Under the pieces are notes generated by a model. It saw only the letters and a program-made list of their open reading frames with translations, was not told where the DNA came from and searched no databases. The translations under genes and the position numbers were made by a program. A stretch of DNA of 64,000 nt, from contig NZ_CCAE010000004.1 of NCBI RefSeq assembly GCF_000723405.1, positions 62,001-126,000 on the forward strand. The letters run 5' to 3'. Positions 9,084-17,784 of this stretch are shown here, piece after piece; position 1 is the stretch's first letter; the number at the start of each line of letters is the position of its first letter. The stretch is from Hydrogenophaga intermedia. GTDB taxonomy: Bacteria; Pseudomonadota; Gammaproteobacteria; Burkholderiales; Burkholderiaceae_C.

Positions 9084-9577
9084 GCCAGCCTGTCAACACC
9101 ATCCGCATCGGCGAGGGCTGGGACGTCCACCGTCTCGTCACCGGACGCCCGCTCGTGCTGGGCGGCATCACCGTGCCGCACACGCACGGCCTGCTGGGCC
9201 ATTCCGACGCCGACGCGCTGCTGCACGCCATCACCGACGCGCTGCTTGGTGCCGCCGCGCTGGGCGACATAGGCCGCCATTTCCCCGATACCGACGAGCG
9301 CTTCAAGGGCGCGGACTCGGGCGCGTTGCTGGCCGAGGCGGCACGCCGCGTGCGCGCCGAGGGCTATGAGATCGGCAACGTCGACAGTACCGTGGTGGCG
9401 CAGGCGCCCAAGCTCGCGCCGCACATCCCGGCCATGGTCGAACGCATCGCCGCGCTGCTCGGGCTCTTGCCTGCGCAGGTGAACGTGAAGGCCAAGACGG
9501 CCGAGAAGATGGGCCCGGTGGGGCAGGGCGAGGCCATCGAGGCCCGCGCCGTGGCCTTGCTGACGCGACGGGCCTGA
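9080..9577 (+). CDS. ispF: 2-C-methyl-D-erythritol 2,4-cyclodiphosphate synthase
   Basis: Fifth step of the MEP pathway: converts CDP-ME 2-phosphate to MEcPP with release of CMP. The trimeric enzyme has its active sites at subunit interfaces. The 165 residues show the zinc ligands GWDVHRL (D15, H17) and the [12 protein letters not shown] motif, then [10 protein letters not shown] and the C-terminal [12 protein letters not shown] signature. It starts inside the ispD stop codon (ATGA) and ends one base from the stop of the convergent EnvZ-type kinase gene. Confidence 0.97.
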   Translation: MSQPVNTIRIGEGWDVHRLVTGRPLVLGGITVPHTHGLLGHSDADALLHAITDALLGAAALGDIGRHFPDTDERFKGADSGALLAEAARRVRAEGYEIGNVDSTVVAQAPKLAPHIPAMVERIAALLGLLPAQVNVKAKTAEKMGPVGQGEAIEARAVALLTRRA

Positions 9578-9578
9578 G

Positions 9579-10979
9579 TCAGGGCGCGCGGCGCAGTTTC
9601 ATGTGCGCCGCCAGGCCGCCTGTGCTGCTGTTGGCCAGCGCGAAGCGCCCGCCCATGCGCGTGATCGCGCGTTCCACGATGGCCAGGCCCAGGCCGGTGC
9701 CGGTGGCGTCGGAACGCGCCGCGTCGCCACGGAAGAAGGGCTGCGTCAACTGCTCCAGCATCTCGGGCCGCACGCCCCGGCCGTGGTCGCGCAGCTTGAT
9801 CAGCACCGCGTCGTCCTTGGCCTTCGCCGCGATGTCGATCCGCACCACGCCGGTGTCAGGGTCGCGGCCATAGCGCGACGCGTTTTCCAGCAGGTTGTTG
9901 AACACGCGTTGCAGTTCCACCGGATCGCCCAGCACCCGCAGCTCAGGTTCGAGGCGGGTCTTGATGAGGGTCTTCGGGTCGTCGCCCAGCGCGAACAATG
10001 CCGTCTCGACCACGTCGTTGAGGCTGACATCCTCCGGCTTCATGTGGTCGGGCCGCGCGTAGTCGAGGAACTTGTCGATGATCGCCGTGACCTGCTCGAT
10101 ATCGGCCGACATGTGCTCGCGCGCCATCGGATCGGCCACGCTCATCTCGGTTTCCAGCCGCAGGCGCGCCAGCGGGGTGCGCAGGTCGTGCGAGATGCCG
10201 GCGAGCATGAGCGCGCGGTCCTGCTCGATCTTGGACAGGCGCTGCGCCATGCGGTTGAAGCCGATGTTGACCTCGCGGATCTCGCTGGTGGCCACCGTCT
10301 CGTTGAGCTGGCTGGCGTTGAAGTCGCCCTCGCGCACGCGGCTGGCCGCGAAGGACAGTTTCTTCAGCGGCCGGTTGATCAGCCGCGCGATGAGCGCTGC
10401 GCCCGCCAGCGAGAGCAGGGCGGCCGTGCCCAGCCAGATCAGCCAGGTGGTGCCCGCCACGGGGCCGATGCGCGAGGGATCGGTGAGCAGCCAGTACGGG
10501 TCGCCGTCGATCGAAAAACCGATCCACAGCCCCGCCTGGCCATTCACCTCGCGCGCCACCACGGTGTCGGGGCCCAGGCGGGCCTGCAACTGCCCGGCCA
10601 CGTTGCGGCTGAGCAGGTCGGTGTCGTAGTGCTGGAAGGTGTCGTTGGGCTCACGCGGGGCGATGCGCAGGCCTTCTTCGGCGGCCAGGGTCTTGATGAG
10701 CGACACACGCGCGATGGAGTCCGAGTGGATCAGCGCCGCGCGGCTCAGGTTGACCAGCGAGGCCAGTTGCTGCGCGCTCTGCAGGGCGCGCGGCTCGTAC
10801 TCGAGCGCGCGGAAGGTCTGCAGCCACGCGATGATGCAGCCGGTGAGCAGCAGCGTGAGGAAGAAGAAGGTGCGCCAGAAAAGGCTCACGCCGCGCGTGG
10901 GCCGCATCTCCAGCGGAGCCGGGGCGGTTTCCAGCGCGGCGGGTTCGGTCTCGAACGGTACGCGTGACTCGCTGTCCAT
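9579..10979 (-). CDS. EnvZ-type sensor histidine kinase
   Basis: Inner-membrane sensor of a two-component pair. The 466 residues are arranged as a cytosolic tail, TM1 (~35-55), a periplasmic region (~56-175), TM2 (~176-198), HAMP (~199-252), a HisKA domain with GISHDLRTPL (phospho-acceptor H264), and an HATPase_c domain with NLLENASRYG, DHGRGV and GTGLGLAI. The start MDSESRV overlaps the regulator stop as TGATG. It resembles proteins annotated EnvZ in Burkholderiales, but the stimulus cannot be read, so no gene symbol is assigned. The product probably phosphorylates the regulator encoded immediately upstream. Confidence 0.93.
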   Translation of the reverse strand: MDSESRVPFETEPAALETAPAPLEMRPTRGVSLFWRTFFFLTLLLTGCIIAWLQTFRALEYEPRALQSAQQLASLVNLSRAALIHSDSIARVSLIKTLAAEEGLRIAPREPNDTFQHYDTDLLSRNVAGQLQARLGPDTVVAREVNGQAGLWIGFSIDGDPYWLLTDPSRIGPVAGTTWLIWLGTAALLSLAGAALIARLINRPLKKLSFAASRVREGDFNASQLNETVATSEIREVNIGFNRMAQRLSKIEQDRALMLAGISHDLRTPLARLRLETEMSVADPMAREHMSADIEQVTAIIDKFLDYARPDHMKPEDVSLNDVVETALFALGDDPKTLIKTRLEPELRVLGDPVELQRVFNNLLENASRYGRDPDTGVVRIDIAAKAKDDAVLIKLRDHGRGVRPEMLEQLTQPFFRGDAARSDATGTGLGLAIVERAITRMGGRFALANSSTGGLAAHMKLRRAP

Positions 10980-11710
10980 CAGGAACTGCCGTCCGGCACG
11001 AACACATAGCCCACGCCCCACACGGTCTGCAGGTAGCGCGGCGACGAGGCGTCGTCCTCGATGAGCTTGCGCAGGCGAGAGACCTGCACGTCCAGGCTGC
11101 GGTCGAAGGGCTCGAACTCGCGCCCGCGCGCCAGCTGGGCCAGCTTTTCGCGCGACAGCGGCTGGCGCGGATGGCGCACCAGGGCCTTGAGCATGGCGAA
11201 CTCGCCGGTGGTCAGGGGCAGGTCGTTGCCGTCCTTGCGCAGGGTGCGCAGGCTCAGGTCGAACTCGTAGGGGCCGAACTTCACGGTCTCGGCGTCTTGC
11301 GAGGGTGCGCCGGGCACCTCGGCCGGCGGGCGGCGGCGCAGCACGGCGTGCACGCGGGCCAGCAGCTCTCGTGGGTTGAAGGGTTTGCCGAGGTAATCGT
11401 CGGCACCGACCTCCAGGCCGACGATGCGATCGACGTCCTCGCTCTTGGCGGTGAGCATGATGATGGGTGTGCGGTCGCCATTGGCGCGCAGGCGGCGGCA
11501 GATCGACAGGCCGTCCTCGCCGGGCATCATCAGGTCGAGCACGATGATGTCCACGGCCTCGCGCTGCAGCACGCGGTTCAGGGCTTTGCCGTCTTCGGCC
11601 AGCATCACTTCGAACCCTTCCTGCATGAGGTAGCGGCGCAGCAGATCGCGGATGCGCACGTCGTCGTCGACAACGAGAACCTTGTTGGGGCGGGTGTGGG
11701 TTTGTGGCAT
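10979..11710 (-). CDS. OmpR-family response regulator
   Basis: A 243-residue DNA-binding response regulator. The receiver domain has acidic pocket VVDDD, phospho-acceptor D59 (IVLDLMMPG) and K109 (LGKPF). A winged-helix C-terminal domain follows, with the usual RSLDVQVSRLRKLIE and VWGVGYVF motifs. AGGAG lies at the right distance before the chosen ATG, so the 42 codons upstream are rejected. It is first in an operon with the kinase gene. A TTGACA lies upstream at 11764-11769 on the minus strand, and TGTAACA/TGTTACA elements flank this region, possibly for autoregulation. Confidence 0.94.
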   Translation of the reverse strand: MPQTHTRPNKVLVVDDDVRIRDLLRRYLMQEGFEVMLAEDGKALNRVLQREAVDIIVLDLMMPGEDGLSICRRLRANGDRTPIIMLTAKSEDVDRIVGLEVGADDYLGKPFNPRELLARVHAVLRRRPPAEVPGAPSQDAETVKFGPYEFDLSLRTLRKDGNDLPLTTGEFAMLKALVRHPRQPLSREKLAQLARGREFEPFDRSLDVQVSRLRKLIEDDASSPRYLQTVWGVGYVFVPDGSS

Positions 11711-11729
11711 GCGAGCAACTCCTGGCAAA

Positions 11730-11803
11730 TGTAACAAAGCCGATTCTGGCAGCGGCAAGTGCTTGTCAACGCTCGTTTTTTGATTTTCTGACAGGCTGTT
11801 ACA
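11730..11803. promoter_or_regulatory. Inverted TGTAACA/TGTTACA pair between the regulator and a small-protein gene
   Basis: TGTAACA (11730-11736) and its exact reverse complement TGTTACA (11797-11803) lie 67 bases apart in the divergent intergenic region. They flank a TTGACA (minus strand, 11764-11769). The RstA box of enterobacteria (TACATNTNGTTACA) also contains GTTACA, so these could be binding sites of the adjacent OmpR-type regulator. This is inference only. Confidence 0.35.
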
Positions 11804-11880
11804 GAAGTTGCCCGCAATGCCATCGTCTTGACGCAAGGCTCACTCGCACAATCGCTGGTCTGGTCATACTCCTGCTCACC

Positions 11881-12183
11881 ATGAAGTCCGTCTGGATCGC
11901 AACCATCGCTTGTCTGGCCGCGGGTTTGGTGCTCGCCAATCCGCAGCACCCGCGCGAAGCGGGCGTCATCGGCGTTGCCGGTGCCGACACGGCGACCGTG
12001 ATGCCGATCTCGATCGACGCTGGCGAAGCCCGCGCGCCCATGCGGTTGCGCGATGCCTTGCGACAGCCCTTCGACGACATGGATGACGGCGGCAAGCCTT
12101 TCCGGCTGTCCGTGGAGGAGCGTCAGCGCCTGCGCGAGCAACTGAGGGGGCAGCCGCCCTTCGAAGCCCATCGCCAGCCCTGA
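11881..12183 (+). CDS. Small exported protein of unknown function
   Basis: A 100-residue protein I do not recognise. The N-terminus MKSVWIATIACLAAGLVLA reads as a signal peptide with likely cleavage after the LVLA segment, followed by a polar domain ending in basic, glutamine-rich sequence (SVEERQRLREQLRGQPP). The ATG at 11881 was chosen because it places the signal peptide at the N-terminus. It is divergent from the OmpR-type regulator gene and lies 30 bases before the SIMPL-domain gene, with which it may be cotranscribed. It could be a target of the neighbouring two-component system, which is speculation. No cysteine pair or lipobox is evident. Confidence 0.6.
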   Translation: MKSVWIATIACLAAGLVLANPQHPREAGVIGVAGADTATVMPISIDAGEARAPMRLRDALRQPFDDMDDGGKPFRLSVEERQRLREQLRGQPPFEAHRQP

Positions 12184-12213
12184 ACGCCAGCACCGAACAA
12201 CACCAACCAACAC

Positions 12214-12957
12214 ATGTTCATGCCTTATCTGCCCGCCCGTTCGGCGGCTGCGGTCCGCCGCGCCGCTTCCGCTCTCAGCCTCATGGCCGCCGTGATGGTG
12301 ACGCCCGCCGCGCTGGCCCAGGCGCCCGAAGTGCCCGCCAACGTGGTGAACCTCTCGGCCAGTGGTCACATGGAAGTGCCGCAGGACTGGCTTACCGTGG
12401 TGCTGAGCACGACCCGCGAAGGCAGCGATGCCGCCACGGTGCAGAACCAGTTGAAGGTGGCCGTGGACGCCGCGCTGGCCATCGCCCAGCCGCAGGTCAA
12501 GCCCAAGCAGCTGGAGGTGCGCACTGGCAACCTGCGCCTGTACCCGCGCTATTCCAGCAACGGCCGCATCAGCGGCTGGCAGGGTCAGGCCGAGGTCATC
12601 ATCGAAGGGCGTGACATCGCCAACGTGAGCGCCGTGGCCGGCCGCGTGCAGACGCTCACCGTCTCCAGTATGGGCTTTTCGCTCTCGCGTGAGGCACGCC
12701 TGGCGCTTGAATCCCAGGTGCAGGCCCAGGCCATCGAGCGCTTCCGCGCACGAGCCACCGAGATCGCCAAAGGCTTCGGCTTCTCCAGCTACACGCTGCG
12801 AGACGTCTCGGTGAGTTCGGCCGACATGCCCGAGCGGCCCATGCCCCGCATGATGGCCATGGAAGCCAAGGCCGCCGCAAGCGACGCCGCCATTCCGGTG
12901 GCGGCCGGCACCAGTACCGTGAGCGTCACGGTGTCGGGTGCCATCCAGATGCGCTGA
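12214..12957 (+). CDS. SIMPL-domain (DUF541) periplasmic protein
   Basis: A 247-residue exported protein. A signal peptide of ~36 residues (long n-region with arginines, hydrophobic LMAAVMVTPAALA, cleavage near AQA) is followed by a SIMPL/DUF541 domain: VVNLSASGHMEVPQD near residue 44, and VKPKQLEVRTGNL and VSSMGFSLS in the middle. The C-terminal strand is VSVTVSGAIQMR. Family members such as E. coli YggE are periplasmic or outer-membrane oligomers linked to oxidative stress, with no defined reaction. The gene ends 5 bases from the convergent dehydrogenase stop. Confidence 0.88.
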   Translation: MFMPYLPARSAAAVRRAASALSLMAAVMVTPAALAQAPEVPANVVNLSASGHMEVPQDWLTVVLSTTREGSDAATVQNQLKVAVDAALAIAQPQVKPKQLEVRTGNLRLYPRYSSNGRISGWQGQAEVIIEGRDIANVSAVAGRVQTLTVSSMGFSLSREARLALESQVQAQAIERFRARATEIAKGFGFSSYTLRDVSVSSADMPERPMPRMMAMEAKAAASDAAIPVAAGTSTVSVTVSGAIQMR

Positions 12958-12962
12958 AGGCC

Positions 12963-13733
12963 TTACTGGGCGGCCCAGCCGCCGTCCATGTTCCAGGCCA
13001 CGCCGCGAACGTTGTTGCCCGCGGGCGAGCAGAAGAAGACCGCCAGTTCACCCAGCTCTTCGGGCGTGGTGAACTGCATCGACGGCTCCTTCTCGCCCAG
13101 CAGCTGCTTCGTCGCTTCGTCGTTCGACAGCTTCAGTGCGGCCGCTTTCGCGTCCACCTGCTTCTGCACCAGCGGCGTCAGCACCCAGCCGGGGCAGATG
13201 GCGTTGCAGGTGACGCCCGAGGTGGCGGTCTCCAGCGCCGTCACCTTGGTCAGCCCCACGATGCCGTGCTTGGCCGCCACATAGGCCGACTTCTCGGCCG
13301 AACCCACCAGACCATGCACCGAGGCGACGTTGATGATGCGGCCCCAGTTGGCCTTGAGCATGGCCGGCAGCGCCAGGCGCGACGTGTGGAAAGCACTGGA
13401 GAGGTTGATCGCGATCACCGCGTCCCAGCGCTCCACGGGGAAATCCTGCACCTTGGCCACGTGCTGGATGCCCGCGTTGTTCACCAGGATGTCCACCTGG
13501 CCGAAGGTCTTGGCCGCGTAGGCCATCATGGCCTCGATCTCGTCGGGCTTGCTCATGTCGGCGCCGTGGTAGCCCACCTTCACGCCCAGCGCGGCCACTT
13601 CCGCCTGGGGGCCGGCGGCGTCGCCGAAGCCATTGAGCACGACGTTGGCGCCCTGGCGGGCCAGGGCCTTGGCGATGCCAAGGCCGATGCCGCTGGTGGA
13701 GCCGGTGACGAGAGCGGTTTTCCCGGTGAGCAT
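12963..13733 (-). CDS. 3-Hydroxybutyrate dehydrogenase (SDR family)
   Basis: NAD-dependent oxidation of D-3-hydroxybutyrate to acetoacetate in the cytosol, a step in polyhydroxybutyrate use. The 256 residues show the SDR cofactor motif TGSTSGIGLGIA, NNAGIQH, catalytic serine in NVASVHGLVGS, YVAAK (Tyr-X3-Lys), and the family-typical C-terminal Q-V-D-A-K region and GVAWNMDGGW. The HGLVGSAEKSAY pattern is characteristic of bacterial Bdh enzymes. GGAG six bases before the ATG at 13733 decides this start over the ATG 18 bases upstream. It is divergent from an alpha/beta hydrolase. The nearby phaR supports a PHB-cycle role. Confidence 0.93.
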   Translation of the reverse strand: MLTGKTALVTGSTSGIGLGIAKALARQGANVVLNGFGDAAGPQAEVAALGVKVGYHGADMSKPDEIEAMMAYAAKTFGQVDILVNNAGIQHVAKVQDFPVERWDAVIAINLSSAFHTSRLALPAMLKANWGRIINVASVHGLVGSAEKSAYVAAKHGIVGLTKVTALETATSGVTCNAICPGWVLTPLVQKQVDAKAAALKLSNDEATKQLLGEKEPSMQFTTPEELGELAVFFCSPAGNNVRGVAWNMDGGWAAQ

Positions 13734-13813
13734 GGGGTTCTCCAGTTCCATTACGATTGGTTGGACGGTCTGCCGCGCATTATGGATGGCAGGCGTCAGC
13801 CCTGAGCCGCACC

Positions 13814-14734
13814 ATGACCGAACCCCAACTCCAGCACATCGTCGTCGGTGGGGCCGCGGCCCGTGAAGGCGGCCCGCGCTGCATGGCCTGGTGGGACTGG
13901 CGCAGCACCCAGGGCCGCGACGATCACGTGGTCGTCTGCGTGCACGGCCTGTCGCGCCAGGGACGCGACTTCGACACCCTGGCGCGCGCGCTGCAGCCGC
14001 ACTGCCGCGTGGTGGCGGTGGACGTGGCCGGGCGCGGGCACAGCGACTGGCTGGCCGATCCCATGGCCTATCAGGTGCCCACCTACGTGGCCGATCTCAC
14101 CGCGCTGCTGCTGCACCTGCGCGCCGAACGGCCTGGCGTGCGCATCGACTGGGTCGGCACCAGCATGGGTGGCCTCATCGGCATGGGCGTGGCAGCGCAG
14201 CCGCCGCTGGCGCCCACACGCCTGGTGCTCAACGACGTGGGGCCGGTGGTGCAGTGGGAGGCGCTGATGCGCATCGGCACCTACCTCGGCCTCGACCCGG
14301 TGTTCGATTCCGAAGAGGCGGCCGACGAGTACCTGGCGAGCATCTCCAAGGGCTTCGGTCCGCACACGCCCGAGCAGTGGCGCGCCCTGTCGCGGCCCAT
14401 GCTTCGCCAGCGCGACGGGCGCTTCCACCTGCACTACGACCCGGCCATAGCCGTGCCCTTCAAGGCCATGACGCAAAGCGTGGAAATGCAAGCGCTGCAA
14501 GCGGCCGTGCGGGCCGGCGAGGCCGCGCTGTGGGACCTGTACGACGCCATCGCCGCGCCCACGCTGGTGCTGCGCGGCGAAGACTCCGACCTGCTGAGCA
14601 TGGACACGGTGAAGGCCATGCAGCAGCGTGGTCCGCGCCCGCGCTGTGTGAGCTTTGCCGGCGTGGGGCATGCACCCACCCTGGTGGCCGACGACCAGGT
14701 GCGCACCGTGCTCGACTTCCTGCTGTCGCCATGA
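13814..14734 (+). CDS. Alpha/beta hydrolase
   Basis: A 306-residue cytosolic alpha/beta-fold hydrolase. HGLS (residues 44-47) forms the oxyanion-hole region. GTSMGG carries nucleophile S117. LRGEDSDLL holds the likely acid and GVGHAPTL the catalytic histidine. The natural substrate is unknown. Its place beside 3-hydroxybutyrate dehydrogenase, with phaR 2.5 kb downstream, makes a 3-hydroxybutyrate ester or oligomer hydrolase conceivable but unproven. The ATG at 13814 leaves an 80-base divergent region. The stop overlaps the relA start as ATGA, so translation of relA is probably coupled to this gene. Confidence 0.85.
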   Translation: MTEPQLQHIVVGGAAAREGGPRCMAWWDWRSTQGRDDHVVVCVHGLSRQGRDFDTLARALQPHCRVVAVDVAGRGHSDWLADPMAYQVPTYVADLTALLLHLRAERPGVRIDWVGTSMGGLIGMGVAAQPPLAPTRLVLNDVGPVVQWEALMRIGTYLGLDPVFDSEEAADEYLASISKGFGPHTPEQWRALSRPMLRQRDGRFHLHYDPAIAVPFKAMTQSVEMQALQAAVRAGEAALWDLYDAIAAPTLVLRGEDSDLLSMDTVKAMQQRGPRPRCVSFAGVGHAPTLVADDQVRTVLDFLLSP

Positions 14735-17016
14735 AGCGGGTGAATCCGACGATCGACGACGTCGCGCCGGCCACGGCCGCGATCGTGGCCGCCACGGCCG
14801 GGGGACTGCCGCAACAGGCCAACGCCCTGGCGCGCGCCCGGGCCTTCGCCGAGCCGCTGCTTGAAGGCGAATGCCTCGACACGGGCGAGAACACCTGGGC
14901 GCACGCCGAGGCGGTGGCGCGCATCCTGGCCGACATCGGCGGTTCGGAAGCCATGCAGGCCGTGGTCTATCTGGTTTATGCCTGCCAGCACCTGAACCGG
15001 CCGCAAGAGGTCATCGCCAAGGCTTTCGGTGAACAGCACGCCGCGCTGGCGATGGAGACCACCAAGCTCGTGCAACTGCAGAGGCAAGCGCGCCTGAAGG
15101 CGGCCGAGAAGCTGGCGCGCAAGCAGGAGGAGCGACTGGCCGCGCAGGACGCTGGCCAGCCGCTGCCGGGCCCGTCCAAGGCGCCGGTGTCCGAACTCGC
15201 GGCCAGCCAGACCGAGAACGTGCGCAAGATGCTGCTCGCCTTCTCGCGCGACCTGCGCGTGGTGATGCTGCGACTGGCCTCGCGGTTGCAGACGCTGCGC
15301 TACTTCGCCTCCATCCGCGGCGACCCGGGCGAGATCCTGGCCAGCGAGTCGCTGCACGTGTTCGCGCCCTTGGCCAACCGCCTGGGCATCTGGCAGATCA
15401 AGTGGGAGATGGAAGACCTGGCCTTCCGTTTCCTGGAGCCGCAGACCTATAAGGACGTGGCCCGGCTGCTCGACGAAAAACGCACCGAGCGCGAGGCGCA
15501 CGTCGAGCAGGTGCGCGAGGACCTGCAGCGGGCCCTGTTGGCGCAGGGCATCGCCGCGATGGTGCAGGGCCGGCCCAAGCACATCTACAGCATCGTCAAG
15601 AAGATGCGCGGCAAGGCCCTCGACTTCGAGCAGGTCTTCGACATCCGTGCGCTGCGCGTGATCGTGCTTGAAACGGCCGACTGCTACGCGGTCCTGTCTT
15701 TCGTGCACGAACACTTCACGCCCGTGGCGGACGAGTTCGACGACTACATCGCCAAGCCCAAGCCCAATGGCTACCAGTCGCTGCACACGGTGGTGCGCGA
15801 CGCCCAGGGCCGCGCCTTCGAGATCCAGATCCGCACCCAGGCCATGCACGACCACGCCGAGCACGGCGTGGCCGCGCACTGGGCCTACAAGGAAGCGGGC
15901 GCCAAGGGCTATGGCGGTGTCACGGCCAATTCCGAGTACGACGCCAAGATCGCGGTGCTGCGCCAACTGCTGGCTTGGGAGCGCGACCTGAGTGGCACCG
16001 CGCAGGGCCTGTTCGACGACCGCATCTACGTGCTCACGCCCAACGCCTCCATCGTCGAACTGCCGCAGGGCGCCACGCCGGTGGACTTCGCCTACACCGT
16101 GCACACCGACCTGGGCCACCACTGCCGGGGCGCCAAGGTCGACGGGGCGATGGTGCCGCTGAACACCCCGCTGCAGAACGGCCAGACGGTGGAGATCGTC
16201 TCCAAGGACGGTGGCCCCTCGCGCGATTGGCTCAACCCCGAGCTCGGGTATCTGGTGAGCCACCGAGCCAAGAGCAAGGTTCGGGCGTGGTTCAACGCCC
16301 AAGCCCTGGCCGAGACCATTGCGCGCGGGCGCGAGGCGGTGGAAAAGCTGCTGCAGCGCGAGGGCCGCACCGCGCTCAGGTTCGAGGATCTCGCCATCGA
16401 CATGGGCCTGGGCTCGGCCGACGAATTGTTCGAGCTGGTCGGCAAGGACGAGCTTTCCCTGCGTTCGATCGAGACGCATCTGCGCCCACCCGAGCCCGAA
16501 ACCGCGCCCGAACCGACGAGCTGGGTGCGCAAGCCCCGGCGTGGCAACGACGGCCCCACGGGCGATGTGCTCGTGGTCGGCGTCGGTTCGCTGATGACTC
16601 AACTGGCCAAGTGCTGCCGGCCCGCGCCGCCGGACGAGATCCGCGGTTTCGTCACGCGCGGCAAGGGTGTGAGCGTGCACCGCGCCGACTGCACCGACTT
16701 CGCGCACCTGGCGCGCAAGAGTCCGGACCGCGTGATCGAGGTGGATTGGACGGGCCGCGACGACGCGCGCGGCAGCCAGCCAGCGGTGTACCCGGTCGAT
16801 GTGGCGATCGAGGCGCTGGATCGCCAGGGCCTGCTGCGCGACATCTCCGACGTGTTCGCCCGCGAGAAAATGAACGTCATCGGCGTGCAGACCCAGTCCG
16901 TCCGGGGCGTCGCCTGGATGACCTTCACCATCGAGGTGGCCGACGCCCGGCAGGTGTCCCGTGCGATGTCGGTGGTGGGTGACGTCAACGGCGTTCGCAT
17001 GGTGCGCCGCAAATAG
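14731..17016 (+). CDS. relA: GTP/GDP pyrophosphokinase, RelA-type (monofunctional)
   Basis: Synthesises (p)ppGpp on starved ribosomes. The 761 residues run: degenerate HD hydrolase domain (~20-200), in which the metal-binding HD motif is replaced by YLVYACQHLN; synthetase domain (~225-400); TGS domain (from ~430, IYVLTPNASIVELP); helical region; zinc-finger/CC domain with CC at 628-629; and C-terminal ACT/RRM domain. The synthetase charge-switch motif is EFDD (335-338), the EXDD form of monofunctional RelA rather than the RXKD of bifunctional Rel/SpoT. The family therefore predicts synthesis without hydrolysis. It starts within the hydrolase stop codon and has no leader of its own. Confidence 0.94.
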   Translation: MKRVNPTIDDVAPATAAIVAATAGGLPQQANALARARAFAEPLLEGECLDTGENTWAHAEAVARILADIGGSEAMQAVVYLVYACQHLNRPQEVIAKAFGEQHAALAMETTKLVQLQRQARLKAAEKLARKQEERLAAQDAGQPLPGPSKAPVSELAASQTENVRKMLLAFSRDLRVVMLRLASRLQTLRYFASIRGDPGEILASESLHVFAPLANRLGIWQIKWEMEDLAFRFLEPQTYKDVARLLDEKRTEREAHVEQVREDLQRALLAQGIAAMVQGRPKHIYSIVKKMRGKALDFEQVFDIRALRVIVLETADCYAVLSFVHEHFTPVADEFDDYIAKPKPNGYQSLHTVVRDAQGRAFEIQIRTQAMHDHAEHGVAAHWAYKEAGAKGYGGVTANSEYDAKIAVLRQLLAWERDLSGTAQGLFDDRIYVLTPNASIVELPQGATPVDFAYTVHTDLGHHCRGAKVDGAMVPLNTPLQNGQTVEIVSKDGGPSRDWLNPELGYLVSHRAKSKVRAWFNAQALAETIARGREAVEKLLQREGRTALRFEDLAIDMGLGSADELFELVGKDELSLRSIETHLRPPEPETAPEPTSWVRKPRRGNDGPTGDVLVVGVGSLMTQLAKCCRPAPPDEIRGFVTRGKGVSVHRADCTDFAHLARKSPDRVIEVDWTGRDDARGSQPAVYPVDVAIEALDRQGLLRDISDVFAREKMNVIGVQTQSVRGVAWMTFTIEVADARQVSRAMSVVGDVNGVRMVRRK

Positions 17017-17029
17017 GCGTGGTTGGAAC

Positions 17030-17038
17030 TGCTATACT
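17030..17038 (+). promoter_or_regulatory. Extended -10 of the tRNA-Val promoter
   Basis: TGCTATACT is an extended -10 (TGn plus TATACT) just after the relA stop and 21 bases before the tRNA. The 12 bases CTGCTATACTGC are identical to the tRNA-Leu promoter on the other strand at 19443-19454. The following GCGAGGCTT is shared with tRNA-Pro. Confidence 0.7.
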
Positions 17039-17059
17039 GCGAGGCTTCGATTCGTTCGA

Positions 17060-17136
17060 AGGCGCGTAGCTCAGCTGGTTAGAGCACCACCTTGACATGG
17101 TGGGGGTCAGGGGTTCGAGTCCCTTCGCGCCTACCA
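17060..17136 (+). tRNA. tRNA-Val(GAC)
   Basis: A 77-base cloverleaf with encoded CCA. The acceptor AGGCGCG pairs with CGCGCCT. The D-arm is GCTC/GAGC. The anticodon stem CCACC/GGTGG has loop TTGACAT, giving anticodon GAC (reads GUC and GUU). The variable loop is GGGTC and the T-loop TTCGAGT. Confidence 0.97.
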
Positions 17137-17144
17137 GTATTCCC

Positions 17145-17178
17145 CGAAGGGCCTGTTGCCAACGCAACAGGCCCTTCG
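17145..17178 (+). terminator. Hairpin terminator after tRNA-Val
   Basis: A 15-bp perfect stem with a CAAC loop (arms 17145-17159 and 17164-17178), nine bases after the tRNA CCA. The tail TCATTT is a poor U-tract, so termination may be weaker than at tRNA-Pro. Confidence 0.75.
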
Positions 17179-17244
17179 TCATTTGGTGCACTGCACAGGG
17201 AAAACCATGCCCGGTACCCCCTGGCTGCTTCCTAGAATGCCGGA

Positions 17245-17784
17245 ATGGCGACCAAATCCAAGACCGAAGCAGCGGGCGCGCGTGGCGTGCGCGTGATCAA
17301 GAAGTACCCCAACCGCCGGCTGTACGACACCGACACCTCGTCGTACATCACGCTGGCCGAGGTGAAGGCGCTGGTGATGGGCAACGAGCCCTTCGTGGTG
17401 CGCGACGCCAAGACCAACGAGGACCTGACGCGCAGCATTCTGCTGCAGATCATCCTCGAGGAGGAATCGGCCGGCGCGCCGATCTTCACCGAGCAGGTGC
17501 TGGCCAACATCATCCGCTTCTATGGCCATGCCATGCAGGACTTCATGGGGTCGTACCTGGAGAAGAACATTCAGGTCTTCATGGACCTGCAACAGAAGAT
17601 GACCGAACAGGGCGGCGGGCTCAACCCCGAGGCCTGGAAGCAGTTCATGAACCTGCAGTCGCCCATGATGCAAGGGATGATGGGAACCTACCTGGAGCAG
17701 TCCCGCAACGCCCTGACCCAGATGCAGGAGCAGATGCAAAAGAACAGCGAGCAGATGCTCGCCGCGCTCGGCCTCAAGCGCTGA
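17245..17784 (+). CDS. phaR: Polyhydroxyalkanoate synthesis regulator PhaR
   Basis: PhaR represses phasin and PHA genes and is released when it binds the polymer. The 179 residues carry the N-terminal PHB/PHA accumulation regulator DNA-binding domain ([20 protein letters not shown] at ~17-36) and the PHB-binding region (~60-125). A methionine- and glutamine-rich C-terminus ([25 protein letters not shown]) is probably coiled coil. No Shine-Dalgarno sequence is seen, but a TAGAAT lies six bases before the ATG, hinting at a leaderless mRNA. The last 17 bases plus the following A are duplicated in tandem across the stop codon. phaCAB is not in the window. Confidence 0.95.
   Translation: MATKSKTEAAGARGVRVIKKYPNRRLYDTDTSSYITLAEVKALVMGNEPFVVRDAKTNEDLTRSILLQIILEEESAGAPIFTEQVLANIIRFYGHAMQDFMGSYLEKNIQVFMDLQQKMTEQGGGLNPEAWKQFMNLQSPMMQGMMGTYLEQSRNALTQMQEQMQKNSEQMLAALGLKR

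Noticed and set aside
14434-16707. 757-codon minus-strand open frame under relA
   Set aside because: Shadow of relA; no motifs, signal or ribosome site.
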